NCBI RefSeq assembly: GCF_019976975.1 | Contig: NZ_AP024630.1 | Span: 2,790,001-2,854,000, forward strand | Direction of reading: 5' to 3' | DNA from: Arthrobacter sp. NtRootA1 | Lineage (GTDB): Bacteria; Actinomycetota; Actinomycetes; Actinomycetales; Micrococcaceae | DNA: 64,000 nt | Part shown: in pieces, positions 44,214-51,871 of the stretch | How the letters are laid out: every line of letters starts with the position of its first letter | How positions within the stretch are numbered: position 1 is the stretch's first letter | Program-made: the position numbers and the translations under genes | The notes under the pieces: generated by a model | The model's database searches: none | The model's input: the letters and a program-made list of their open reading frames with translations, nothing else | Told to the model about the DNA's origin: nothing

Positions 44214-44233
44214 GTCCGGAAAATCGGACTTTT
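44214..44233 (+). other. Small hairpin with T run in the glgC leader
   Basis: GTCCG (44214-44218) and CGGAC (44225-44229) with a 6-nt loop are followed by TTTT. It lies about 35 nt upstream of glgC. It is short, so attenuation is only a possibility. Confidence 0.3.
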
Positions 44234-44266
44234 GGGGGCTACGAAGACGTACGGGGAGCTATGACC

Positions 44267-45673
44267 ATGGCGTTGAAGAAAGTATTGGCAATCGTGTTGG
44301 CTGGCGGCGAAGGCAATCGCCTCATGCCTTTGACGGCGGACCGGGCGAAGCCAGCGGTTCCGTTTGCGGGGGGCTATAGGCTTATTGACTTTGCACTATC
44401 GAATCTGGTCAATTCGGGATATTTGAAAATCGTCGTTCTGACGCAGTATAAATCCCACAGCCTTGACCGACATATCTCCGAGACCTGGCGCATGTCCACG
44501 CAGTTGGGCCGCTACGTAGCTTCCGTACCCGCGCAGCAGCGCGTCGGCAAGAGCTGGTTCCTTGGCAGCGCCAACGCCATCTACCAGTCCCTGAACCTTA
44601 TTCACGATGACGCTCCGGACATTGTGGTTGTGGTCGGCGCGGACCACGTTTACCGCATGGACTTCTCACAAATGGTGGAACAGCACATCGCCAGCGGCGC
44701 GAAGGCTACCGTAGCAGCCGTACGGCAGCCGCTGAACATGGCCAACCAGTTCGGTGTGATTGAAGTTGACCAGAACGATCCCCAGAAGATTGCGGCATTC
44801 GTGGAGAAGCCCGCCAGCACGCCAGGGCTTGCGGCCGATCCCACCCAGTTCCTCGCCTCCATGGGCAACTATGTCTTCAACGCGGACGCCCTGGTTGAGG
44901 CGCTCCATGTTGACGCCGAGCGCCTGGATACAAAGCACGACATGGGCGGGGACATCATTCCCTACTTCGTGGACAAGGGTGAGGCCGGCGTCTATGACTT
45001 CACGCTTAATGACATCCCTGGCGCGACGGAACGCGACCGTACCTACTGGCGGGACGTTGGCACCATCGACTCCTTCTACGACGCCCACGTTGACCTCATT
45101 TCCCCCGTTCCCGTCTTCAATCTCTACAACTCCGAATGGCCCATCTACACCCGCCAGAGCATTTCCCCTCCCGCTAAATTTGTCCGCGGCGGGAACAGCA
45201 CGGTGGGCACCGCCCTGGACTCCATCGTGGCCAGCGGTGTGGTCATCTCAGGCGGCATCGTTGAAGGGTCCGTGCTCTCCAACGACGTCTTCGTGGAGGC
45301 GGGCAGCCGTGTCCAGGATTCAGTACTGATGGATAAGGTCCGCGTCGGCGAAGGTGCAGTGATCAAGCGGGCAATCCTGGACAAGAACGTCAAGGTCCCT
45401 GCCGGCGCCGCGATCGGACTGGACCCGGCGCTGGACAAGGCCCGTGGCTACAAGGTCACCGAATCCGGGATCACCGTACTTGCCAAGGGACAGCTTGTTC
45501 CTGAACCTGGCGAGGAGGAGCTCGCGTTGTCCGCAGAGTACCGCCGCGGCCTGCCGGAAGCCGTTAAGGCTGCCACCCAGGATGACCCCGAAATCCTGGA
45601 TTCTGCAGAAAAGGTAGCTGCCGGCATCCAGGCCCGGGTAGTAGACGCAGCATCACAGGGCGCCGGCCGCTAG
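44267..45673 (+). CDS. glgC: Glucose-1-phosphate adenylyltransferase GlgC
   Basis: GlgC makes ADP-glucose from glucose-1-phosphate and ATP, the committed step of glycogen synthesis. The 468-residue protein has [20 protein letters not shown] (nucleotide binding), ARG-like activator-region residues in the N-terminal part and a C-terminal left-handed beta-helix ([20 protein letters not shown]). Two ATGs (44261 and 44267) are in frame; GGGGAG is 8 nt from the second, so [10 protein letters not shown] was chosen. It is about 40 residues longer than many GlgC proteins, through an acidic C-terminal tail ([20 protein letters not shown] onward). Confidence 0.95.
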   Translation: MALKKVLAIVLAGGEGNRLMPLTADRAKPAVPFAGGYRLIDFALSNLVNSGYLKIVVLTQYKSHSLDRHISETWRMSTQLGRYVASVPAQQRVGKSWFLGSANAIYQSLNLIHDDAPDIVVVVGADHVYRMDFSQMVEQHIASGAKATVAAVRQPLNMANQFGVIEVDQNDPQKIAAFVEKPASTPGLAADPTQFLASMGNYVFNADALVEALHVDAERLDTKHDMGGDIIPYFVDKGEAGVYDFTLNDIPGATERDRTYWRDVGTIDSFYDAHVDLISPVPVFNLYNSEWPIYTRQSISPPAKFVRGGNSTVGTALDSIVASGVVISGGIVEGSVLSNDVFVEAGSRVQDSVLMDKVRVGEGAVIKRAILDKNVKVPAGAAIGLDPALDKARGYKVTESGITVLAKGQLVPEPGEEELALSAEYRRGLPEAVKAATQDDPEILDSAEKVAAGIQARVVDAASQGAGR

Positions 45674-45735
45674 GCTCCCGCCCGGCACCGGCTGCGCTGG
45701 TAGAACCCGAGGCAGGCCTCAGGCTCCCAAGGCTG

Positions 45736-45741
45736 TAAAAT
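45736..45741 (+). promoter_or_regulatory. Candidate -10 element for leaderless SDR mRNA
   Basis: TAAAAT ends 7 nt before the ATG at 45749, in an otherwise GC-rich gap after glgC. Confidence 0.45.
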
Positions 45742-45748
45742 CAGGTCA

Positions 45749-47200
45749 ATGAGCTCCACCGATCTGACGCCTGAAGAGATCCAGGCCTGCCTCAAGGTTC
45801 TGACCACAATCCACGTCTATGACGAGGAGCACCCGGACTACGTCGCAGTCCGCCGTGCAACGGGCAAGATGTTCAAAGCCGTCAAGCGGCACCGCCGCGT
45901 CACCAAGCGGGACCTGATAGCGGAAGCCGACCGTGCCGTCATTGCCCTCACCGCAACAGCTGCGCCGGACCGCATTGACGACGAAACGCGTGGCAACAAG
46001 CTTGCTCCGTCAGCCACCGGCGAGGTTGCGGGCCACCTGATCCGTTCCCGTCCCTGCTATATCTGCAAGCAGCACTACACGCAGGTGGATGCGTTTTACC
46101 ACCAGCTGTGCCCGGAGTGCGCTGCAGCCAGCCACAGTAAACGTGATGCCCGCACGGACCTCACGGGCCGCAATGCCTTGTTAACCGGTGGACGCGCCAA
46201 GATTGGTATGTACATTGCGCTCCGCTTGCTCAGGGATGGCGCCCACACCACCATCACAACACGCTTCCCCAAAGACGCGGCACGTCGGTTTGCTGCCATG
46301 GAAGACAGCGCGGATTGGCTGCACCGCCTGCGGATCGTTGGCATCGACCTCCGTGATCCCGCCCAGGTGATGGCCCTGACGGACTCCCTGAACAAGGCCG
46401 GCCCGCTGGACATCATCATCAACAATGCCGCGCAAACCGTGCGACGCTCCGGCAACGCCTACAAGCCCTTGGTAGACGCCGAGGACGAGCCCTTGCCGGC
46501 CGCCTTGGAGGCTGCCAACGGAGGCCCCGAGCTGGTCACGTTCGGCCACGCCCATGACAAGCATCCACTGGCCCTGGCCAGCAGCGTCACCGAACATCCT
46601 GTCCTTGCCGGAGACGCGATCACTTCCCTGGCGCTCTCTACCGGCTCGGCGTCATTGGCCAGGATCGAATCCGGAACGGCTATCGATGCCGGTGGGCTGG
46701 TCCCCGACCTCGCCACTATCAACAGCTGGACGCAGGTAGTGGACGAGGTGGACCCGCTCGAAATGCTCGAAGTGCAGCTGTGTAACGTCACAGCTCCGTT
46801 CCTGCTGGTCAGCCGACTGCGCGATGCCATGAAACGCTCAACGGCACGTCGAAAGTACATCGTGAACGTTTCGGCCATGGAAGGGCAGTTCTCCCGCGCC
46901 TACAAGGGTCCTGGACATCCTCACACCAATATGGCCAAAGCCGCCTTGAACATGATGACGCGCACCAGCGCCCAGGAAATGTTGGATTCCGATGGCATCC
47001 TCATGACTGCCGTAGACACCGGCTGGATCACCGATGAACGCCCGCACTACACCAAGGTGCGGCTCATGGAAGAAGGGTTCCACGCGCCCTTGGACCTGGT
47101 GGACGGTGCCGCCCGCGTGTACGACCCCATCGTGATGGGCGAGAACGGCGAGGACCAGTACGGGGTGTTCCTCAAGGACTACAAGCCCTCCCCCTGGTAG
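45749..47200 (+). CDS. Atypical SDR-family oxidoreductase with N-terminal four-Cys motif
   Basis: The 483-residue protein has a helical N-terminal part and a C-x2-C-x14-C-x2-C motif (Cys103, 106, 121, 124; CYICKQHY to CPEC), likely zinc binding. An SDR domain follows from about 138 (NALLTGGRAKIGMYIALRLL). The NNAAQTV motif is present. A roughly 80-residue insertion precedes the active site. There the usual YxxxK reads TNMAK, so the catalytic Tyr appears to be replaced by Thr, unless the Tyr in AYKGPG acts instead. Transcription is probably leaderless. The substrate is unknown. It stands alone between glgC and a convergent peptidase-like unit. Confidence 0.85.
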   Translation: MSSTDLTPEEIQACLKVLTTIHVYDEEHPDYVAVRRATGKMFKAVKRHRRVTKRDLIAEADRAVIALTATAAPDRIDDETRGNKLAPSATGEVAGHLIRSRPCYICKQHYTQVDAFYHQLCPECAAASHSKRDARTDLTGRNALLTGGRAKIGMYIALRLLRDGAHTTITTRFPKDAARRFAAMEDSADWLHRLRIVGIDLRDPAQVMALTDSLNKAGPLDIIINNAAQTVRRSGNAYKPLVDAEDEPLPAALEAANGGPELVTFGHAHDKHPLALASSVTEHPVLAGDAITSLALSTGSASLARIESGTAIDAGGLVPDLATINSWTQVVDEVDPLEMLEVQLCNVTAPFLLVSRLRDAMKRSTARRKYIVNVSAMEGQFSRAYKGPGHPHTNMAKAALNMMTRTSAQEMLDSDGILMTAVDTGWITDERPHYTKVRLMEEGFHAPLDLVDGAARVYDPIVMGENGEDQYGVFLKDYKPSPW

Positions 47201-47220
47201 ATCAAGAATCGTTGAATGAG

Positions 47221-47258
47221 TTTACAGATTTGGCCCCTAGGAATGCTTCCAGGGGCCA
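47221..47258. terminator. Long hairpin between convergent genes
   Basis: Arms TTTACAGAT and ATCTGTAAA, then TGGCCCCT and AGGGGCCA, then GGAA and TTCC, pair to about 21 bp with a 3-nt loop. It lies between two convergent stops, so a bidirectional terminator is likely, but neither side has a clear T run. Confidence 0.6.
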
Positions 47259-47277
47259 TATCTGTAAAGAAAAATAC

Positions 47278-48129
47278 TTATGCGAGGCGGGTGATCTCCA
47301 CGGAAACGGATAGGCCCGAACCTCCACCGCCGGAAAGAATGCCTTTCAGCGGCGGAACATCCCGGTAATCCCGTCCCCTCGCCACGGTCACGTGGTAGTC
47401 GCCGGCGGGCTTGTGGTTGGTGGGGTCCCAACTGCGCCATTCGCCGTCCCACCATTCCAGCCACGCGTGGGACTGACCGGCCACCGTTTCGCCGATGTCA
47501 GCGGAGGACCGCGGATGGATGTAGCCCGAAACGTAGCGCGCTGGTATGCCCCGGCTACGCAAGGCGCCAATGGCCAAATGGGCAAGGTCCTGGCAGACAC
47601 CCTGGCGTTGCGTCCACGCCTGTTCGGCATTCGTCGTGACGCCCGTGGTGCCCTTCATGTACGTCATCTCGCCGGCCATCCACGAAAAGATGGCCAACGC
47701 GGCCTCATGGGGGTTCTTACCGTCCACCACGCCTGGAATGATGCCGAGGACTTCCTCACCCGGACCGCTCAAGCGGGACTGGGGCAGCCAATCGCTGAAC
47801 TCGTCCTGGATCTTCTCAGAGCCGATGACGTCCCAGCCCACGATGTCGTCTTCGGTTGCCACGCGCTCGGTGCGGTGCACTTCCACCGTGGCCGTCGCAA
47901 GGACCTCCAGGCTCTCGTGGGGCATCTGCATATCGAAGGCAGTGACGCGCGTGCCCCAGTAGTCGCGGTAGGTGCTGACCGAGGCCTGGTTGGGTGAAAC
48001 CTTCAGCGAGGATTCCAAGACAACCTGCTGGCCGTCCGTCAATGGAGTCATCCGCGCCTCGTTGTAGGACAACGTCACGCGTCGGTTGTATTTGTAGGCC
48101 GTCTTGTGGACGATGCTCAGCCGGGTCAT
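47278..48129 (-). CDS. Transglutaminase-like cysteine protease family protein
   Basis: The 283-residue protein has a beta-rich N-terminal domain and a transglutaminase-like core. Its Cys is in TQRQGVCQDLAHLAIG, its His in AGQSHAWLEWWDG and its Asp in SWDPTNHKPAG, so the catalytic triad is complete. No signal peptide is present. It overlaps the alpha-E gene by 4 bp (ATGA), and the ATP-grasp gene is upstream, forming a three-gene set conserved in many bacteria. Function is unknown; a peptidase acting on the product of the ATP-grasp ligase is the usual proposal. Confidence 0.9.
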   Translation of the reverse strand: MTRLSIVHKTAYKYNRRVTLSYNEARMTPLTDGQQVVLESSLKVSPNQASVSTYRDYWGTRVTAFDMQMPHESLEVLATATVEVHRTERVATEDDIVGWDVIGSEKIQDEFSDWLPQSRLSGPGEEVLGIIPGVVDGKNPHEAALAIFSWMAGEMTYMKGTTGVTTNAEQAWTQRQGVCQDLAHLAIGALRSRGIPARYVSGYIHPRSSADIGETVAGQSHAWLEWWDGEWRSWDPTNHKPAGDYHVTVARGRDYRDVPPLKGILSGGGGSGLSVSVEITRLA

Positions 48130-49052
48130 GAAACTTCTCCCACCCAGGCGTGCTCATCAGCCTGATTGAAGTACTTACGGGAAATCGCGTCGGAAGCCTG
48201 GGTTACGGCCTTCTGCACACGTTCCATATGCTCGGGCAATTCGGACATCAGGTCATCGGTCCTGTGGAACTCAAGGAACGTTCTGGCCTGCCCAACAATC
48301 CGACGGGCATCGTTGATGAAGCCGACCCGCTGTGCTGACGGATCCAGCTTTGCCAGGCACTCGTCCGCGTCGCGCAGGGCGTAGACGATCGAGCGTGGGA
48401 ACAAACGGTCCAGAAGCAGGAACTCGGCTGCGTGCTGGTCGCCAAATGCGGCCCTCCGGGTCCGGATGAAGGACTCGTACGCGCCAGCACACCGCAGCAT
48501 GTTCACCCAGGACATTCCGGCGGACTGCACATCCCGCGTGGACAACATGCGTGCTGTCATGTCGGCACGCTCAAGCGAACGCCCGAGCACCATGAACAGC
48601 CAGCTCTCGTCGTGGCTGACGGTGGTGTCTGCCAGCCCGCGCACCATGGCGGTCCGCTCAAGGACCCAGTTGCAGAAACGGTAGGTTCCCACAACGTCCT
48701 TGCGATGCTGGCTGAGGCCGTAATACGTGGTGTTGAGGCTTTCCCAGAGTGACTGCGAGACGGTCTCCCGCGCCCTGCGTGCGTTCTCACGTGCGGCGCC
48801 AAGCGAGCCCGCGATGGAGGATGCGCTCTGCTTGTCATAGGCAAGTGCATGCAGCAATTCGGGCAGGCCGAAGTCTTCGCTTTGTGGTTTAGCGCCCATT
48901 ACGGCGAGGAGTTCGCGCGCAACACTGCGCTGCTCTTCAAGGGGCAGATGGTTCAGGCGCTCCAAGTGCACGTCCAGGATTCTGGCAGTGCCGTCGGCCC
49001 GCTCTACATAGCGTCCGATCCAGAAGAGTGACTCGGCAATACGGCTCAGCAT
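48126..49052 (-). CDS. Alpha-E domain protein
   Basis: The 308-residue all-helical protein begins MLSRIAESLFWIGRYVERAD, the hallmark of the alpha-E (DUF403) family, with repeated Arg/Glu-rich helices (RENARRARETVSQSLWESLN). No catalytic motif is known. It is nearly always encoded with circularly permuted ATP-grasp ligases and transglutaminase-like proteins, as here, and may be a scaffold or substrate-binding subunit. A GGAGG site lies 9 nt before the ATG. The gene ends inside the transglutaminase start codon (ATGA). Confidence 0.93.
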   Translation of the reverse strand: MLSRIAESLFWIGRYVERADGTARILDVHLERLNHLPLEEQRSVARELLAVMGAKPQSEDFGLPELLHALAYDKQSASSIAGSLGAARENARRARETVSQSLWESLNTTYYGLSQHRKDVVGTYRFCNWVLERTAMVRGLADTTVSHDESWLFMVLGRSLERADMTARMLSTRDVQSAGMSWVNMLRCAGAYESFIRTRRAAFGDQHAAEFLLLDRLFPRSIVYALRDADECLAKLDPSAQRVGFINDARRIVGQARTFLEFHRTDDLMSELPEHMERVQKAVTQASDAISRKYFNQADEHAWVGEVS

Positions 49053-49134
49053 GAAACTGCGCCTCCTTCGCGTGGTGCTTGTCGAAGTTCGGGGGTCAAT
49101 GGAGCAGGGGTCCCTCTGGGCCCTGCCATCCGGA

Positions 49135-50691
49135 TCATTGTTGCTGCTCCGTCTGGCGGTCCCGCCAGTTGCTTTCCACCGGCCACACAGAGACCTGTTC
49201 GCGGACCGTCACGGACTGGCGCGGAATGATCTCGGCAGGCATTTGCGGCGAATTGGCCAACACCCAGGTGTCCTTGGAACCGCCGCCCTGGCTGGAATTC
49301 ACAATCAGTGAACCTTCCTTGAGTGCCACCCGGGTCAGGCCGCCGGGAAGGACCCAGACGTCGTCGCCGTCGTTGACTGCAAAGGGGCGGAGGTCCACGT
49401 GCCGCGGGCCGAACTTATCTCCGGAGAGCGTGGGTACCGTGGAGAGTTGGAGAACTGGCTGTGCGATCCAGCCACGGGGATCCGCAATCACGCGCTTCCG
49501 CAAAGCATCAAGCTCGTCCTTGGAAGCATCCGGGCCGATGACCAGGCCCTTACCGCCTGAGCCATCGACGGGCTTGACCACCAGCTCCTCCAAGCGGTCC
49601 AGAACATGTTCCCTGGCTTCCTTTTCCTCGAGCCGGAAAGTGTCGACGTTGGCGATGATCGGCTCTTCGTGAAGGTAGTACCGGATCAGGTCAGGCACGT
49701 AACTGTACACGAGCTTGTCATCGGCTACGCCGTTCCCAACAGCGTTGGCGATGGTGACACCACCAGCGCGGGCGGCGTTGACGAGGCCCGGGCAGCCAAG
49801 CATGGAATCGGAACGGAACTGCAAGGGATCCAGGAAGTCGTCGTCGATGCGCTTGTAAATGACATCGACGCGTTGCTCGCCGGCTGTGGTCCGCATGTAC
49901 ACACGGTTGCCGCGGCAGATCAAGTCCCGCCCTTCCACCAACTCCACGCCCATGAGTCCGGCGAGGAGGGTGTGCTCAAAATACGCGCTGTTGAAGACGC
50001 CCGGCGTCAGGACCACAACCGTGGGATCGTCGACGCCGGCCGGTGCGGTCTTGCGCAGCGCCGAGAGGAGCCGGCGGGGGTACTCCTCCACGGGCCTAAT
50101 GTGCTGCTGGCCGAAGGCCTCGGGCAGGCCCTTGGCCATGGCGCGGCGGTTCTCCAGTACGTAGCTCACTCCGGAGGGGACGCGGACATTGTCCTCGAGG
50201 ACACGGAAGGTGCCTTCAGCATCACGGACGACGTCGATGCCGGATACGTGGACGCGGACTCCGCCGGACGGTTCGAAGCCGTGAACGGCACGGTGGAAAT
50301 GGGCGCTTGTGGTGACAAGTTGCCGGGGAATGACTCCGTCAGCCACCACCGCCATCCGGCCATATACATCGTTGAGAAACGCTTCAAGGGCCTTGACCCG
50401 CTGTGCCACGCCGCGCTCAAGGACATCCCACTCGTCAGCAGGGATAACGCGCGGGACGATATCCAGCGGAAACGGCCGCTCCTCCCCCGCATAGTCGAAA
50501 GTCACACCGCGGTCCAGGAACGTGCGTGCCATGGAATCGGCGCGGGCGGTGACATCGGCCAGGGAAAGCTCGCGCAGTGCACCGGCAACCTGACCGTAGG
50601 ATTTTCTGGCGACGTGGCCGGGGGCGAACATCTCGTCGTAGGCGCCGCTGCGCGCAGCGGCCTCGGAATAATCCTGAAATAGGTCAGACAT
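49135..50691 (-). CDS. Circularly permuted type 2 ATP-grasp protein
   Basis: The 518-residue protein begins MSDLFQDYSEAAARSGAYDE and has FRVLEDNVRVPSGVSYVLENR, VDVIYKRIDDDFLDP and VVKPVDGSGGKGLVIGP, the family's ATP-grasp segments in permuted order. Members are predicted peptide or amide ligases (carboxylate-amine). The start at 50691 was chosen because the 114 codons upstream are antisense to the YeiH gene and lack similarity. It is first in the unit ATP-grasp, alpha-E, transglutaminase; the gap to alpha-E is 82 bp. The product of the system is not known. Confidence 0.92.
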   Translation of the reverse strand: MSDLFQDYSEAAARSGAYDEMFAPGHVARKSYGQVAGALRELSLADVTARADSMARTFLDRGVTFDYAGEERPFPLDIVPRVIPADEWDVLERGVAQRVKALEAFLNDVYGRMAVVADGVIPRQLVTTSAHFHRAVHGFEPSGGVRVHVSGIDVVRDAEGTFRVLEDNVRVPSGVSYVLENRRAMAKGLPEAFGQQHIRPVEEYPRRLLSALRKTAPAGVDDPTVVVLTPGVFNSAYFEHTLLAGLMGVELVEGRDLICRGNRVYMRTTAGEQRVDVIYKRIDDDFLDPLQFRSDSMLGCPGLVNAARAGGVTIANAVGNGVADDKLVYSYVPDLIRYYLHEEPIIANVDTFRLEEKEAREHVLDRLEELVVKPVDGSGGKGLVIGPDASKDELDALRKRVIADPRGWIAQPVLQLSTVPTLSGDKFGPRHVDLRPFAVNDGDDVWVLPGGLTRVALKEGSLIVNSSQGGGSKDTWVLANSPQMPAEIIPRQSVTVREQVSVWPVESNWRDRQTEQQQ

Positions 50692-50802
50692 GGGAATTAG
50701 ACAATCACCTTTTTGAGTCAAGCGCATTTCGCACTGGTTGTGTCGCGGTTTCCGGAGACTCCCGGTTCGCCTTTCGGTGCCCCCATCCGGCAGGGTTGAG
50801 GC

Positions 50803-51867
50803 ATGCCCTTGAACAGTCCTGCGCCCCACCTGTCCCGGCTGGCGCCGGGGTTGGTCCTGAGTATTGCCGCAACGGGAGTCGCCTTCACCGTCCACGCGGT
50901 ATTTCCGGCATTGGGGGCTATTCCCGTCATGACGCTTGCTGTTGCACTGGGCCTGCTCTCTGCAAATATACCGGGCACTGCTGTCTGGGCGGCGGGGCGC
51001 GCCCGGCCAGGCCTGGACTTCGCCGGGAAGCACCTTATGCGTGCCGGAATCGTCCTGCTTGGACTCAAGGTGAGCATGGGCGACATCCTCGGAATGGGGT
51101 GGCTGTCACTGCTTCTGATTGCAGCCGTAGTGTTACTGAGTTTTGGCGGAACCTACGGACTCGCGAAGATCCTCCGCCTTCCGGATGAGGCGGCACTCCT
51201 GATCGCCACAGGGTTCTCCATTTGCGGTGCGTCGGCCATCGGGGCCATGGCAGCGGTAAGGCGGGTCAAGCACCAGGACACTGTACTTCCCGTGGCGCTG
51301 GTGACGCTGTGTGGCACCCTGGCGATTGGGGTGCTCCCCCTCCTCATGCACCCCTTGGGCTTGAACCCGGAACAATTCGGAGCGTGGACCGGTGCGTCCG
51401 TGCACGACGTGGGCCAAGTGGTTGCCACCGCCCAAACTGCAGGGACGGCGGCACTGGCTGTCGCCGTCGTCGTTAAATTGACGCGGGTGGTGCTCTTGGC
51501 GCCCATCGCCGCGGCTGCAGGGCTTCACCAGCGGGTGATGCACGTACGGCGACGGGCCAACGGCGTATCGGGTCAATCAGGAAAGCACGACGCCGATGGC
51601 CGGTTTCCGCCGATTGTCCCTCTGTTTGTGGTTGGCTTCATCGCGATGGTGGGCGTTCGCACCTTGGGGTGGGTGCCACCGGCAGCTCTGGAAGCCGCCG
51701 CCGGAGTACAGGACATCCTGCTCGCGACCGCCCTGTTCGGGCTCGGTTCCGCGGTGCGTGTACGCACCCTCGTTCATACCGGGGGCCGTGCCGTTGCTGT
51801 GGCACTGGGATCGTGGCTGCTCATCGCATCGCTAGGCCTGGGCGCCGTATGGATCATGATTAGATAG
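50803..51867 (+). CDS. YeiH/UPF0324 family membrane transporter
   Basis: The 354-residue protein has about 10 transmembrane segments. It carries LDFAGKHLMRAGIVLLGLKV, GFSICGASAIGAMAAV and GASVHDVGQVVATAQTAG, typical of the YeiH family, which is often called a putative sulfate exporter. Substrate is not established. A Met start at 50803 follows a Gly/Ala-rich leader free of ribosome signal except GAGG close to the ATG. It is divergent from the ATP-grasp gene and lies 4 bp before the aminopeptidase gene, so co-transcription with pepN is likely. Confidence 0.88.
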   Translation: MPLNSPAPHLSRLAPGLVLSIAATGVAFTVHAVFPALGAIPVMTLAVALGLLSANIPGTAVWAAGRARPGLDFAGKHLMRAGIVLLGLKVSMGDILGMGWLSLLLIAAVVLLSFGGTYGLAKILRLPDEAALLIATGFSICGASAIGAMAAVRRVKHQDTVLPVALVTLCGTLAIGVLPLLMHPLGLNPEQFGAWTGASVHDVGQVVATAQTAGTAALAVAVVVKLTRVVLLAPIAAAAGLHQRVMHVRRRANGVSGQSGKHDADGRFPPIVPLFVVGFIAMVGVRTLGWVPPAALEAAAGVQDILLATALFGLGSAVRVRTLVHTGGRAVAVALGSWLLIASLGLGAVWIMIR

Positions 51868-51871
51868 CTGT

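Noticed and set aside
45672..45727. AGGCTCCC repeat after glgC as another 3'-end duplication
   Set aside because: Copies are 48 bp apart and only 8 bp long, unlike the tight 16-20 bp period at the other loci.
49135..51033. Longer start for the ATP-grasp protein
   Set aside because: The extra 114 residues overlap the divergent YeiH gene and lack family similarity; the ATG at 50691 starts the conserved sequence.
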